A DNA stretch of 64,000 nt from JBGSBR01 sp041730495 (GCA_041730495.1 JBGSBR010000006.1:1-64000), one strand, 5' to 3'. Shown: positions 10,301 through 18,927, counted from the stretch's first letter. Notes: generated by a model not told the origin, from the letters alone. Translations and numbers: made by a program.

Positions 10301-11774
10301 TTCCGATAAATCCAGCCATAGCCAATAACTCATGATTCCCTAAAACAAGATTTGCTTTATCAGTTGCAAGTAGCTTCGTCCAGACATCAATACTTTGACG
10401 TATATTTACATTCTTTGCAGCATTATATTTGGCTTCGGTATAGCCATGTTCTTTATTTTTCTCTCTGCCAGTGGTAAGCTCCTGCTGAAACTCAGATTGC
10501 TTGGGAAAATTAGATCTATCAAGCCCTTTACTTGCGAGATACTTCGTAAATTCAGTATATATTTGCTCGTCTAAAGAAAATCTTGTAGTAATTTCTGCGA
10601 ATTTGACTGCAAATTCCTTATATTGATCAGTATATTTTCCATTCACTTTTTCAGGAATAACTGTCTCTATTTGATTTCTAAACTTTTGATACATACCATT
10701 AGCCAAATAAACTCCTGGATGACGGGTCTCCATGATATTTTTTGGCGTGTCAATAATATCTCCGATACTTACTACATTTTCACTCTCAGGTGTTACACCA
10801 TAAAAAGCTGGATCAAGACCATGCGTATCTGGCACAATACGTACCTTGGGAGCATACAAAACGTGCTCTTTGTCTTCATTTGTGAGAGCTGCTTCTTTAC
10901 TACTTACCGCTTTCACAATATCTGCAGTACTTCCTTTACGTTGAGCTAGAGATAATGTATCAATTCTTTCTTTTGTGCTATAAGGCCCTACTATTACTTT
11001 TCCTTGGACGCCTTTATTATTTTTACTGATAATAGGTTCAAACGCTTGTTTACTATCTCCCAATCTCGTCGAAACACGAGGCGCTATGTAGGCTGTTTTA
11101 CCCTCATCATCAATTCGGATAAACTCACTATCAACGGTATTAAACATGTGTGTTTCACCATCATTTTTGGTGACTATGAAACCCATAGCCGCAATATCAT
11201 CTTTCCAGTTAGTATTTTCAGCTTTACGTTTTGCATTAAATGCTTTTACACCTTCATGCGCTCGAGTCAATGCTTGTTTAAGGAGATCCTCAGTAGAAGT
11301 AGTGGCTGGAGCATGCGCGAGATAATCAAGCATCAACACAGTCGCAATTGAGCTCGAGTCATTACTTCTGCCTGTGGAATGCAAAGCAACACTCGAAATA
11401 CCCAGTTCTGTACACTTCTTTTTTAATGTGTCAGGCAGCTGAGCGAGATCTTCTTTAGAAAATTTAATTGGTTTTCCTGCTTCATCTTGTAGATCTAGAT
11501 TGTTAATTTTATTTGCTAGCAGTACATTTTTGCGATCGGCTGTCGCTCGTTCAGTAGCACCTTTAAGATAAGGATCACTTAGCTCCAATTGAGCTTTTTG
11601 AGCTGTATCGGAAGTAATTGCGAAGACTGTGTTTTTAGAAAGTGCTAGTCCACCATCTGCTCTCGGCGCTGGCTCAGCCACACCAATAGCCACTTGAGGA
11701 GGTCTCAATACTTCAGGAGCCTGTGTTTGTTCAACAGGTTTTGGTGGTTGCTGTACTGACCTTAATTCTGTCAT
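1323..11774 (-). CDS. Giant 3483-aa protein: PPP phosphatase, HExxH motif and PP2C phosphatase
   Basis: Two unrelated phosphatase domains sit at opposite ends of one chain. Residues ~305-740 carry the calcineurin-like PPP signature: PDTHG (D316, H318), GDIID (338-342), GNHE (N480, H481, E482), then HAGVP and GHTEAVG. Residues ~3200-3480 form a complete PP2C domain: RDEDS, FDGMGGH (D3250), GGGTTAS, NIGDSRIY, LTCDG and DNIS. Between them, ALHEFGHAH holds a zincin HExxH (H3032-H3036), and a later NEFAAAF could supply a third ligand. Pro/Thr/Ala-rich linkers lie near 760-830 and 1240-1310. Hydrophobic Ala/Gly segments lie near 1690-1760 and 1940-1960. There is no N-terminal signal peptide. Residues ~140-300 look like a decayed PP2C copy (inference). 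Substrates and cell location are unknown. The gene is divergent from the 2322-aa gene. Confidence 0.85.
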   Translation of the reverse strand: MTELRSVQQPPKPVEQTQAPEVLRPPQVAIGVAEPAPRADGGLALSKNTVFAITSDTAQKAQLELSDPYLKGATERATADRKNVLLANKINNLDLQDEAGKPIKFSKEDLAQLPDTLKKKCTELGISSVALHSTGRSNDSSSIATVLMLDYLAHAPATTSTEDLLKQALTRAHEGVKAFNAKRKAENTNWKDDIAAMGFIVTKNDGETHMFNTVDSEFIRIDDEGKTAYIAPRVSTRLGDSKQAFEPIISKNNKGVQGKVIVGPYSTKERIDTLSLAQRKGSTADIVKAVSSKEAALTNEDKEHVLYAPKVRIVPDTHGLDPAFYGVTPESENVVSIGDIIDTPKNIMETRHPGVYLANGMYQKFRNQIETVIPEKVNGKYTDQYKEFAVKFAEITTRFSLDEQIYTEFTKYLASKGLDRSNFPKQSEFQQELTTGREKNKEHGYTEAKYNAAKNVNIRQSIDVWTKLLATDKANLVLGNHELLAMAGFIGNNDAMRAWLSNENNGRDTLLACGIKIDDLWEQSSESIPDDKFQVLRSRINNNEPLRNFISVLFKKGKMYMIANEALIVHAGVPVDKDGSLIPPQKKGSNGEGVTWSGFADKTGLDAFDDIEKSLRKIGEALTTGKGDGLENEIRTVHLLATGRQDAMSPAWMRKPFFDVMSDDTAAEKAMQQLQAQARKKGASIKGIMIGHTEAVGATRVGKYVFGTDTAVGDVVALELDDKNKKVNVKVETGGHNFGTDWPISYAAEMPGKEKIPPVTVAAIEFPVAQSTPSPEPARPDAPKRATSSTPEPARTPASRSEATTATATAEVTPPPPTPGSSETPPPTPPAAERIDDISKHKIPMYVDNKDKAVDARKFMKQTRVAQGVSLAGLKKAGLEPGTATSVAQVIATGPETYTVVVPSIYEAHKKWATQVVQAARAIPEMTQRTGETEAQHQDRVYSMIRDRLKWQGDYVDDPLRQVIDTVQDPMSALLGNVTPSQIMSLEIMGREALAPPPKMIANPAIAGLRATMQAEPSLDVRSEVAHQGGFTQEEGDWMALIEGNNGKKNPEAMKDVLAADLLIEAAGSVDIDTENRALLDAALAKYGFTVQEGETFQQLLDRLGETIKAADQKSPDRLKARQAYNRAKRHLYERVYASVGLKGTLTMMPVGYESVRDRVLTVAGNLDTARAGTKRHTTDEAKQLLGELRGTDLNDRALKGMEMYLRLIKDPLYLNREVMQEADLGMIYEQQFIQSEAAALKYIVETARPAVPAVTPTPAAPATEPTPTTPATSEPEPTDTPSRDPAPTSTPEPHPQAETEPAAEVEEVIVAPPIEVRPREQTQAVTQTQPQTQTRPALTSLDIAIVSTPNHYVQQTEELADHSFALDMTKEPPPRNWREKLESKTVRPASAFFKKVWQKQLFNNAFKHQHNRFVTDVVRVVHNKLGLNETIPVDVQLSLLDKAIEGGKNLRKTKNPFHRFILNLTDTATGLTGIGQSGDMHMAREWLQSQNADFFKTNVAESTMEEQTLLAEKFAAHTDDLSFEEQNAQLFSKELGEERFKLEDVIPDEDARNEVQQRVRDIIRQYATGQIATREALLSTINTYMLTTLQNSDIVDQDIRKQLNILEMATNVTKVAEEVKLHWADQYAAGFDSMEMNIYFGKGEWGGARGETGAGWYERKLMRRIKERHITRSATAEIQSRLRFAVNLKDAVKDAAGFTAAYIGGGVIGSALNVPGRMVSPVVKWFTMNPLTAAAAVGITNGVVEGGLATSANGSIIGWKGRYLRDFVQVSREAAFGRISGADAKRRLDFEKVFVDWKAADDLANNINVLVTQSKERALRPEELKQLTIRVAEAKARLRLTDVTATRATKIAQNFVRYTEGKENEQLSALRTAILEGVNHVARTSNTGYGDLINAQAVMEAQLRIGTDRNDIIKYTAKQVKELTKSAANRNGLNIDTATAEGLVNSYMDALGNLSIPEGKSLHAAMSCLSKMNTRHATISGLKAAGASLAFGTVGRWAVNEVQAIGAQGGEYLTHWTQINYGQIPVALDAQGNPQVQLTGMQRAYLGAGDIWRKLRPPEQIPDSLYHKETVNLMSGGAHEVTLPPAIKIETLTDAAGNPHQYMVDSRTAQLYDITNHQFDMQDLNNDGKSELVLVNPAGKPKLFTDFFGGGKETQAAGGFFERPPGPLQASTDARDRNGNIVTTHIPPNTHWEADPQKPNAWDLKAADGKVLIENARFDATGNLIKEPDYQVAAEVVPHLTETTLQVNTTETFTNPNGNFDNRLVTPVEKREWYAYNTVGSEENELRLETFKNDNTITLTMEGMTDNLSRQLGLNPENVDVDAVFTNPDERAGFYVSMPGHPNEGVFLPANEQGKFDFNINDTTNYVSFPDGTKMTVADFSRMMINPQAYTPTLENGNIATELTGRQWVFNIGDPEGKNGFISAGRLMKDANGNDVFQSFATIRGCGGLVDQFDTTTGHTELQLDIKSVPGEGRFDFESATIEGPKLYAIPIYWRENVERSSTSAAGANTRRTPSVISNPNQPQNTSANQQTPAAVNTQGRILEYNEVMPEELFAQVGVDLAAIGTANYRDRAELVDSINHYAGFVSQNAPAETEQWRNRLVQALQRQYPQDYLQKMADIDASIAAKARRAPTTQPPQNLAEAQASLQPEGARPLESRFALVQGPVNPRQPYYVQQVPNTSDLQVTDADIRNLRLVKPFVVNINGQPRVNRAVVPYVFTLGDGNPNEAAQDKRFLNGEATTNNDSGLFGLAAASAANPQAQALLYKDLAAIVLKVHQRDQALLGEWLQVQKQPIPGLNGMSVNLFLVNDVKEGPGVNNDLKKLLSKFDNGSQTTIELTPNEVTTMWQQRIQELERVLVANAVQPHHLRWIEFLSHSVDKDKMIDLVKRQAPTAPPATSNSTPISRAEAVVDTAINRNVAEQRSKLEAFYPPYALMYDKLMQDYPEMQSLYIALGTPQQYSNLEYTAGIWLRPTAANPTSGILLHQTDQRALAEKLIRERRQSVLQSVELINMAGPSIERNPELLTTFIALHEFGHAHYFLNKYKNSSDPLAAYQLDRQREMDTLPVKGLVPPTVKKMLAEGTLQQYYDTHKERLSRDFYIDTIDELVQQQERIYRNLPSEKYPNEFAAAFMKRHAAEMGWQIGGIAAATTEAPARTRAENRLSSEPINFNQQNRIILPWAYKAPFYEEDKPDSNNVVSHALQFRAGREIMKFSAATSGGGIRSRDEDSILIAEGSDGHLTRWSMAAIFDGMGGHANGDNASFYAAKRTEQLMTDYMEGRLQPTHINRDRLNAGDDAEVQKLLDYIGSFIQNEAGSIDDVRGGGTTASMIFSINDKFFAANIGDSRIYKQTSQGLSQVTTDDNVIYQKWKNGVISPTEAKNDPYRNVITKELLTQGARFVIQRLDPLQPGEAYLLTCDGVPEAADQEYTDNPTRLQGMLKTARKQGNAAQNFIQRLLADNNGKTKDNISCIVIEPQVNSLPRG

Positions 11775-11905
11775 GGATTATCTCTTTATATTACTTGTTT
11801 TTTTATATGAAAATCAACACATTTTTTACTATATTTTTCGTCAATATTCGGTTGACATAGGACTATGAGTTGTGCTTCAATGATCTATACAGATTATTTA
11901 TCAAA

Positions 11906-14900
11906 ATGACTGAAACACCCCAATCACATGAAATACAACCTTCATCGATAGAAGGCTTAAAATCCTCTATCAACCTCATCGCCAAACCTGACTTCTCCGC
12001 TACCCCTGGTCTCCGACCACAGGAGCTTGTCGATGTCAAAGTGACAACAGAAGATTTACGAAATCAATTGATGCCAAATGATCAAAGCATCAAAGTCATC
12101 GATGCTGTACGGCTAGAATTGACAAACTTACTCCCATCTCAAGTAGCCGAAAAACATAAAGAGATGATCGAAAAAGCTACGAAAACAACTGATGGCAACA
12201 AAACAGTTGAGCTCACCCCACAACAAACAGTGACACTCGTCGAAGATCTCATCAAAGATATCCAAACTAACGGACTTGCTGACCTTGCAGTCAGCTCAGG
12301 TAAACTTGGACTTAATGCTGACCATGTCCTCAACATGATCCAGGTCATCGGTATTGATGCTGGGACGCAAGCTATAAAAGAACAAGTAAGCCGTGAAGTC
12401 AAACGCCGCAAGATCAAGATGCATGCTCGTGGTGTAGGTCGGATGTCGACTGGATTTCAGCGCGATAACCTGACGGATTCCCCCGCTCTCGAGCTTGATA
12501 CCACTCGTGACTCAATCCGTAAAACTACTGAAAAGAAGCTTAAAAATGACAGTGGGACCGAACTTAGTGCAGCAGATCTCAAAAAACAAGTAATCAATAA
12601 CTTAAAATCTGGCAATCGCACTGCGGTTTCAGGTGCGATCAGACAGTTCAGCCAGGTAGTCGAACAAAATCCTACTGAAGTAACAGATGGTAAATATGTA
12701 GACTCACCGACGAACCGTATGCGTCGACTAGTGCAACGCAAACTGAGAGATACGAGTTTGGGGCTCAGCGATGATACTCGAGCCGACTTACAAGCACATC
12801 TCCAAGCCCTCAAATCACCTGATCCACAAGTCGCACAAACTGCTTTTAACGAGTCCTCAGCACTGCTTTTCGACTTCAAATCTACTGAAGAAAAGCTCTT
12901 AAGCACAGATGCTAAAGTCAAGCAAGAAGCTGTCACAGAGCTCTTCGCTGATCTAGAGGAATGGAGTCAGGTCGTCTTCGGTACTGAAGCGCTAGCTCGT
13001 ACTAAAGAGGTCGATCTGAGAGTCGGAGTCGCTTTGCAAGATGTTTTGCTTCCTCCGGCTGAAAGAATGAAGCTTGTAAAACTTGAACAAAAAGTGAAAG
13101 ATGGCATGAAAAGAAGCGGTAACGCGGTTAGTACTGATGGCGATACTCAAGCTATTTTAGGCAAGCTCGCCTTTTATGATGATGAGCATCAACAAGATGT
13201 ACAGCAACTTGAGCAACTGAAACAAGAACATCGTAAAGCAATGCTTGTCGCCTTCGATGTCAAAGACGGTGATCAATCAATTGTCGCCGCTGATCAAGTC
13301 AGCGATGAAACAAAAGCACTCGCAGATGCTATCAAAACAAGACGGTCTGAGCTGTCAGATAAATCTTTATCTGAAACGAATCATCAATCCGCCCTAGATA
13401 TTCTTTCAACTAAACTCAGTTTCACTAGTAACGAATTTGCACTGCACCGTGTTCAAGCTTGTGCTTCCAGTATCACAGAGGTATTAAACTCAAAAAATAA
13501 TGACGCAGAAAAAGAAAAACTTGTAACACAACATATTCAAGCATTATTACAAAGTGTAAATGTAGATCCCAACTTCGCTACTGATCAGGAAGTACGTGGC
13601 ATCATGATGGATGTTGCCCGCACAGATCGTGTCATCAAAAGACTTGATAAATCAGATAAACCAGGAGCATCCAAAGATGCTTTTTCAGATACAGATCGTC
13701 TCAAACTCAACGGTACCACACTTGATATGGGTCTCAAAGGTATCGATTACCTTTATCGTCATGCTGAGACGACTGAAACAGAAGAAACTCTGACAGTGAA
13801 GAATGAAGTCCCTCAAGTAGTCGATGTACCGACTGAACTCCCCTCTTACGGCACGAAACAATCTGAAGATAATACATCAGATATAGCAGCTATCGATTTC
13901 TCTAAACCAACTGCTGAAGCACAGCAAGCAATGACCGAGGAAAATCAACGCCGTGAGCAAGACGAAATTGCAGCTCGTGACGAAGTAATGCGTAATATGC
14001 ATGCCTCGCCGCCTGATGGTGAAATGCCAACGGGTGAACGCAAACAACTTTTGACTCCAGTAGCTGCAAGACTCGCTGAAGTGTTAAAAACATCTTATGC
14101 AGACGATGATAGTGAGAATAGACCATTTATGACCGCTTCTCGCTTACAAGAACGTATCGATAAACAGATAGCTGAAGCAAAAGACACGAAACCAGCTAAA
14201 CTTGATTCATTTGATATTATCGATATACCGGCTGGAGGTCGCTTAGATACGATTGCAATGCATGAGGAACGAATCGAAGAACGTAACGAAAAATATGATC
14301 TTGAATCAATTAATAAGGATAAGGTCGATAATGATAAGATCGAAGCCCATGAACTCAAAGACTACTTCGTCAAATATGCTCAAGCTATCCAAAACAACGA
14401 AGAACCTCCTACTCTACCAGCGAAACTGACCGAGTTGTTTCAACGTGAACAAACAAACACTGTAGATCAAGATTTAATTGAACAGTTTCAAGAACGATTT
14501 ATCAAAAAAGCTGGTGTATCACTTCAAAAAGATGCGGTATTCGCAGATGCTCGCTTCGTCGAACAATTCAACAAAATATACCCTGTTTATGAAGCCATGA
14601 AAGATGTCCACGAATCTGAGGCTGGTATCCGTAACATGCAAAAAGATTTGGCACGACTCAAGGAAGTCATTGGTGAGGATAAATATACTGAATATCTTAG
14701 ATGGAGACAATCTGTCAAAAATTCTGACATTTCTCCTCCACCTGTCGTAGAAGCTGCTCCACCAGCCCCAACCGTAGTTGAAGCATCTAGTGAATCTGCG
14801 CCAGAACCAATACCTGATCAAGCAGAACCTGCATCTGAAGCTGATCAGCAAACAGCTCTTGCAGGTGTAATCGAAGCAATTGAAGGAAATGGCGATTCAC

Positions 14901-17900
14901 ATAAAACATTAACCGATATAGCTGGTGTGCCAGCTGAAACATCTCTTGCCGAACCTACTGAAGCTGCACAACTAGCTGCAGCAGAAGCTAATCTTGATGC
15001 TGCTGTGAGAGATGCTCAAACGGCACCCCCACGTCGTATTTTTAAACCTACTGATACGGAATCAGATATTAAAAAATCTGAAATAATTCAATCTGGACCT
15101 GATATCAGAGATCCACAGGTACGAGCTGCAGTACTAAAAAAACTTATTGAATTAGAAAATGCTGAGCTAGATAAAGGAAATGCTAGCTCTGAAATATTTA
15201 CTAAATCAATGTTTGCAAGATCAGACCTTACACAATGGGATGGCACAGGTGATATTCCATCCATTCGTCGATTATATGAGTTAGGTCTTGCTGATGAAAA
15301 TGGCAATATCACTGCTGAGTTGGATTTTGATAGTGAACCAACTGAAACTGATCCTGTTGTCCTCGCTGAAAAAGCTTTAGATGCTGCTCATAAAAATGTT
15401 GACGGGTTAATACGAAGAAACGCTGATCCTGCTGATGTCGAGAAAGCAACTCAAGATATGGTAGCTGCTCAAGCAGCTTTAGATAAGGAAAAAGCTGAAG
15501 CAAAAGAAGATGAGTCCGATGGTCGAACTGCTGAGATCTTAGATACATCTGGTGATTGGCACGACAACTTACCTGCTGCAATGAAAGCAGCTCAAGCAGA
15601 TGCTTCCTCTACTGTCGAACCATCAGGAAATCCTGTAGCAGCTGATTTGGCCACACTTGAAGATATCCGACAAAGAAATGAAATTGAACCTCCTCGAGTA
15701 ACCTCACCAGCTGAAGATCTAGCTACACTGCAAGAGATAGCAGCAAGAGGCAACAATAGTACTACTACGACAGAACCCGTGGCGGAAACCTCACAAGCTG
15801 AAGCCAGTATCGCTCCTCCACCACCAGAAACTTCAGAACCTCCACATGTTGAAGCTGTTGCAGCCGAATTACCAGCAGGCACACCGACTGAGCGTGCTGC
15901 AGTTTATCTCAAATCATTACCACGTACGATACTAATCGAACAACTTGATGACATTTTGAATAATCGATCCACTCAACAAATCGGATATGCACTTCAGACA
16001 TGGGTAAACTCAAATTTCGAAGGTACCTTTCCAATAACTGACGCCGGAGTACAAACATTAGTTGATGCTGGCTTATTACCAAATATAGTCATCTCCGAAA
16101 CTAATACAGAAGCATCAGTTCAGTCTGAAGAAGCTGCGCCAGCAGTAACTGAAACTGCTGCAGGGTTGGCAAGGCTTAAGGATATACTTGAAAAAAATGG
16201 TATTGATACTAGAGAACCAACTATTGAAGAACGTTTAGCGTCTCTTAAGAAAATAGTCGACAGCTATCCTAAGTCTGACGATACAGTTAATGAAGCTCCT
16301 CCTGTTGTTGATGAAGTTGCTTCAAGCTTTGATACGGTAACGCCTACAGAAACTGAAGCAACACCAGAAATCGCACGCTTATCTGATACCGCCATGCAAG
16401 AGTTAAGAGATAAAGTTACATTCTTCAAGGAAGTGAATAAAGTCCCTGAAGAATTGACAGATGAAGTGAGAGCATATATTGAAGCTAGCGTCGACGAATA
16501 TACTGGTTACTTAGATAAATATAATAACTTAACTACAGATTTCCAAAGTTCTCTTCTAGATAGAATTACCACTAATATCACGGCCCATGAAGCTCTTCGT
16601 CATAAACTGCAAATTGCTGATAACGCTAATATCAGGACGACAATTGAAGCAAGATTACAAAATCTTTCACCAAATGACAGAATTGTTTTTGCACAAATAC
16701 TGACGTATGACCGAGAAATTTCTAATCTGTCTTTAACTAAGTTTCCTATTGATACTGAGTTAGTTGGCCAAGCTTATAACACGAAAGACCCTACACAAAA
16801 AGAAGAGTTAGCTCAATTAAACCAAGAACTTGATAATGCGTTAGAAACTATGGAAGCAGCATCATATGCTCTTTTTGAAAAATATGCTGCATTAGCAGAT
16901 ACTCATGCAGAAGCCAATTCCCCAGTTACAATTGATGCTGACACTCCTGCACAAACAGAAAATCCAGCTATACGCACTCTAGAGCAAGATCAAGAGTTAG
17001 TAACAAATTATTTAGATGGGATTAAGACTGTTGATGAACTGAGAGAAACACCACTTTACAAAAAAATGGTTACCTTTGTAAACGATCCTGATGAGCAAGC
17101 TTTCCAGGCAGTAAATAAGATTCGAAAAAGACTTAAAGCTAAATTGGAAAAAAACGCCCCAGCACTCACTCCTGATGAAATTGAAGTATTACGTACATAT
17201 AAGTTAACTGATGTAGTTGCCGAAACTGTTGCTGCTCTTCCACCTGCCATTGATACGACCGCTCCTGCTGAAGCATCATCAGTAGCTGCACCAGAGTCAG
17301 TACCTCTCGAAGGTAATCCCTTAGTCACCGCAGCGCAGGAATATTTTGCTCAAGGTACACCAGCCAAAGCCGATATATTACTGAGTAATTTGACTAATCG
17401 TTATCCAAGATCTGCTGAAGACCGCAATACAGATTTTGCCAAAATGGTCGATACTATCGGAAGGAAAATTACCACATGGAAAAATACTGGATATCAAGAT
17501 AATGTACCGTTAACAAGTGCTGAGATTGAATTTTTAACCCAAGAAAAGATGTTACCTTCTCTTGACAGTTATCTAGATAATGCTGATCAATCAGCAGAAA
17601 GCCCTACACCTGATGCAAACTATCAATTCATTCCGGCACCCGCAGTTAACTCTCCACAAGCGACCATTCCGGCACAAAATACTGCTGGAAATGATACAGC
17701 TGCATTTGTTGATCTGAGTACTGGTGAATTACCGAGAGTATCTCGACCAATGACATTAGGTACTAGTCGACTTGGACCAGATACAGTACTTCCAGCTGAT
17801 CCAAATGGACAACCAGAAGTACAAACTACAGAAACTTCGGTAACTAGATCACCTATGCAAGCAGTCATTAGAGATTTAAATGCTGACCAATCGATTGGTT

Positions 17901-18874
17901 CTGCTCCTGAAGATCTTGATCATAGAGCCAACTCCCTCCCACCATTCCTCGCTCAAAGAGCACCTCGTCGAGACGCTCGAGGAGCCGTCAATGCGATCGT
18001 ATCTGGCGCTCGAGATGCTCGTAATACAAACAGTCTCTTACAAGAAGCTGCACCCGAAGTACAAGATACTGCTGTACAACAAGCTGCGACTGATGTTGTA
18101 CCACCACCTCAAGCACCGGCATGGATAGGAAATTTGCGTAATGCGACCGAAGCATCTTTCCCACCTGTAGCTGAAGCTACTGCTACAGTTAGGGCTGAAC
18201 CACCACGTGTTGAACCTCGAACAGAACAGCCTACTCTAGATTATAGAAACGCAATTAGAACTCATGGCTCAAATCAGTTAAGGAATTTGATATCTACAAT
18301 GGGTAAAGCTGGAAAATCTGATGCTGAAGTACGAGCAGTGGGTAGTCAGCTGGTAAATCAAATCGCACAAATATTACAAGAACGCAACGTGCCAGAAGCT
18401 GAAATGGCAACTGAAATACAAAAATTACTGGATTCCTTACTTATCGAACCAAGTCGTTTAGAAAGCATCCTTAGACCACAAGTTCCACCAGCAGTTGTAA
18501 CACAAGAAGTTACAACAGGTAGACTTTGGTGGAAAAAAACTGAGCCTAAAGAGATCACAAATCCTGACCCCGAATATAATACCTACTTGATGAGCATCGA
18601 CGGATATCGAAAACCTGGAGTACTGAAAGACTTAATCACAGAACTTGCAAATAATGATCCAGATGAAGAAAAACGTATCAGTAATCAACTGTATGCCCTT
18701 TCACATGCACCGAATGGTTCTGACGACGCGAAGAATGCAGCAAGACATGTTGATAATCTTATATTTTTAGCAAAACAAAATAGAGTACCAACGAGTGATC
18801 AAGCAGTTGCTCAAATTCGTGACTATTTACGTCTGATAAAAACTATCGAAACTGCTGGCACTAATCCTCAATAA
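11906..18874 (+). CDS. Giant 2322-aa helical protein with degenerate repeats
   Basis: I do not recognise an enzymatic domain. The chain is mostly charged, helical sequence broken by Pro/Ala/Glu-rich linkers (for example around 14740-14830 and 15740-15870). Four loosely similar units of about 70-85 residues start near residues 1069, 1327, 1698 and 1806. The last three share a pattern of a helix, then I-x-x-R/W, then LT-x-x-EI-x-x-L and a LLP-like end, which suggests a repeated protein-binding module. No signal peptide or membrane segment is seen. I chose the ATG at 11906 (MTET) over an upstream in-frame start at 11870, because a -10-like TATACA at 11886-11891 lies between them and MTE also begins two other giants here. 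It probably acts as a scaffold for the cluster. Confidence 0.75.
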   Translation: MTETPQSHEIQPSSIEGLKSSINLIAKPDFSATPGLRPQELVDVKVTTEDLRNQLMPNDQSIKVIDAVRLELTNLLPSQVAEKHKEMIEKATKTTDGNKTVELTPQQTVTLVEDLIKDIQTNGLADLAVSSGKLGLNADHVLNMIQVIGIDAGTQAIKEQVSREVKRRKIKMHARGVGRMSTGFQRDNLTDSPALELDTTRDSIRKTTEKKLKNDSGTELSAADLKKQVINNLKSGNRTAVSGAIRQFSQVVEQNPTEVTDGKYVDSPTNRMRRLVQRKLRDTSLGLSDDTRADLQAHLQALKSPDPQVAQTAFNESSALLFDFKSTEEKLLSTDAKVKQEAVTELFADLEEWSQVVFGTEALARTKEVDLRVGVALQDVLLPPAERMKLVKLEQKVKDGMKRSGNAVSTDGDTQAILGKLAFYDDEHQQDVQQLEQLKQEHRKAMLVAFDVKDGDQSIVAADQVSDETKALADAIKTRRSELSDKSLSETNHQSALDILSTKLSFTSNEFALHRVQACASSITEVLNSKNNDAEKEKLVTQHIQALLQSVNVDPNFATDQEVRGIMMDVARTDRVIKRLDKSDKPGASKDAFSDTDRLKLNGTTLDMGLKGIDYLYRHAETTETEETLTVKNEVPQVVDVPTELPSYGTKQSEDNTSDIAAIDFSKPTAEAQQAMTEENQRREQDEIAARDEVMRNMHASPPDGEMPTGERKQLLTPVAARLAEVLKTSYADDDSENRPFMTASRLQERIDKQIAEAKDTKPAKLDSFDIIDIPAGGRLDTIAMHEERIEERNEKYDLESINKDKVDNDKIEAHELKDYFVKYAQAIQNNEEPPTLPAKLTELFQREQTNTVDQDLIEQFQERFIKKAGVSLQKDAVFADARFVEQFNKIYPVYEAMKDVHESEAGIRNMQKDLARLKEVIGEDKYTEYLRWRQSVKNSDISPPPVVEAAPPAPTVVEASSESAPEPIPDQAEPASEADQQTALAGVIEAIEGNGDSHKTLTDIAGVPAETSLAEPTEAAQLAAAEANLDAAVRDAQTAPPRRIFKPTDTESDIKKSEIIQSGPDIRDPQVRAAVLKKLIELENAELDKGNASSEIFTKSMFARSDLTQWDGTGDIPSIRRLYELGLADENGNITAELDFDSEPTETDPVVLAEKALDAAHKNVDGLIRRNADPADVEKATQDMVAAQAALDKEKAEAKEDESDGRTAEILDTSGDWHDNLPAAMKAAQADASSTVEPSGNPVAADLATLEDIRQRNEIEPPRVTSPAEDLATLQEIAARGNNSTTTTEPVAETSQAEASIAPPPPETSEPPHVEAVAAELPAGTPTERAAVYLKSLPRTILIEQLDDILNNRSTQQIGYALQTWVNSNFEGTFPITDAGVQTLVDAGLLPNIVISETNTEASVQSEEAAPAVTETAAGLARLKDILEKNGIDTREPTIEERLASLKKIVDSYPKSDDTVNEAPPVVDEVASSFDTVTPTETEATPEIARLSDTAMQELRDKVTFFKEVNKVPEELTDEVRAYIEASVDEYTGYLDKYNNLTTDFQSSLLDRITTNITAHEALRHKLQIADNANIRTTIEARLQNLSPNDRIVFAQILTYDREISNLSLTKFPIDTELVGQAYNTKDPTQKEELAQLNQELDNALETMEAASYALFEKYAALADTHAEANSPVTIDADTPAQTENPAIRTLEQDQELVTNYLDGIKTVDELRETPLYKKMVTFVNDPDEQAFQAVNKIRKRLKAKLEKNAPALTPDEIEVLRTYKLTDVVAETVAALPPAIDTTAPAEASSVAAPESVPLEGNPLVTAAQEYFAQGTPAKADILLSNLTNRYPRSAEDRNTDFAKMVDTIGRKITTWKNTGYQDNVPLTSAEIEFLTQEKMLPSLDSYLDNADQSAESPTPDANYQFIPAPAVNSPQATIPAQNTAGNDTAAFVDLSTGELPRVSRPMTLGTSRLGPDTVLPADPNGQPEVQTTETSVTRSPMQAVIRDLNADQSIGSAPEDLDHRANSLPPFLAQRAPRRDARGAVNAIVSGARDARNTNSLLQEAAPEVQDTAVQQAATDVVPPPQAPAWIGNLRNATEASFPPVAEATATVRAEPPRVEPRTEQPTLDYRNAIRTHGSNQLRNLISTMGKAGKSDAEVRAVGSQLVNQIAQILQERNVPEAEMATEIQKLLDSLLIEPSRLESILRPQVPPAVVTQEVTTGRLWWKKTEPKEITNPDPEYNTYLMSIDGYRKPGVLKDLITELANNDPDEEKRISNQLYALSHAPNGSDDAKNAARHVDNLIFLAKQNRVPTSDQAVAQIRDYLRLIKTIETAGTNPQ

Positions 18875-18927
18875 AATCAGATCCGTATAGGCTTACGCAG
18901 CTTGATTCTGCTATACTTTTCAGATAT

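Noticed and set aside
11870..11905. Upstream in-frame start for the 2322-aa gene
   Set aside because: The added 12 residues overlap the likely -10 region, and the ATG at 11906 gives the MTE start shared by other giants.
12457..12936. A 159-codon minus-strand frame inside the 2322-aa gene
   Set aside because: It is rich in Ser/Leu/Cys as expected from the complement of a helical gene, and shows no start signal or motif.
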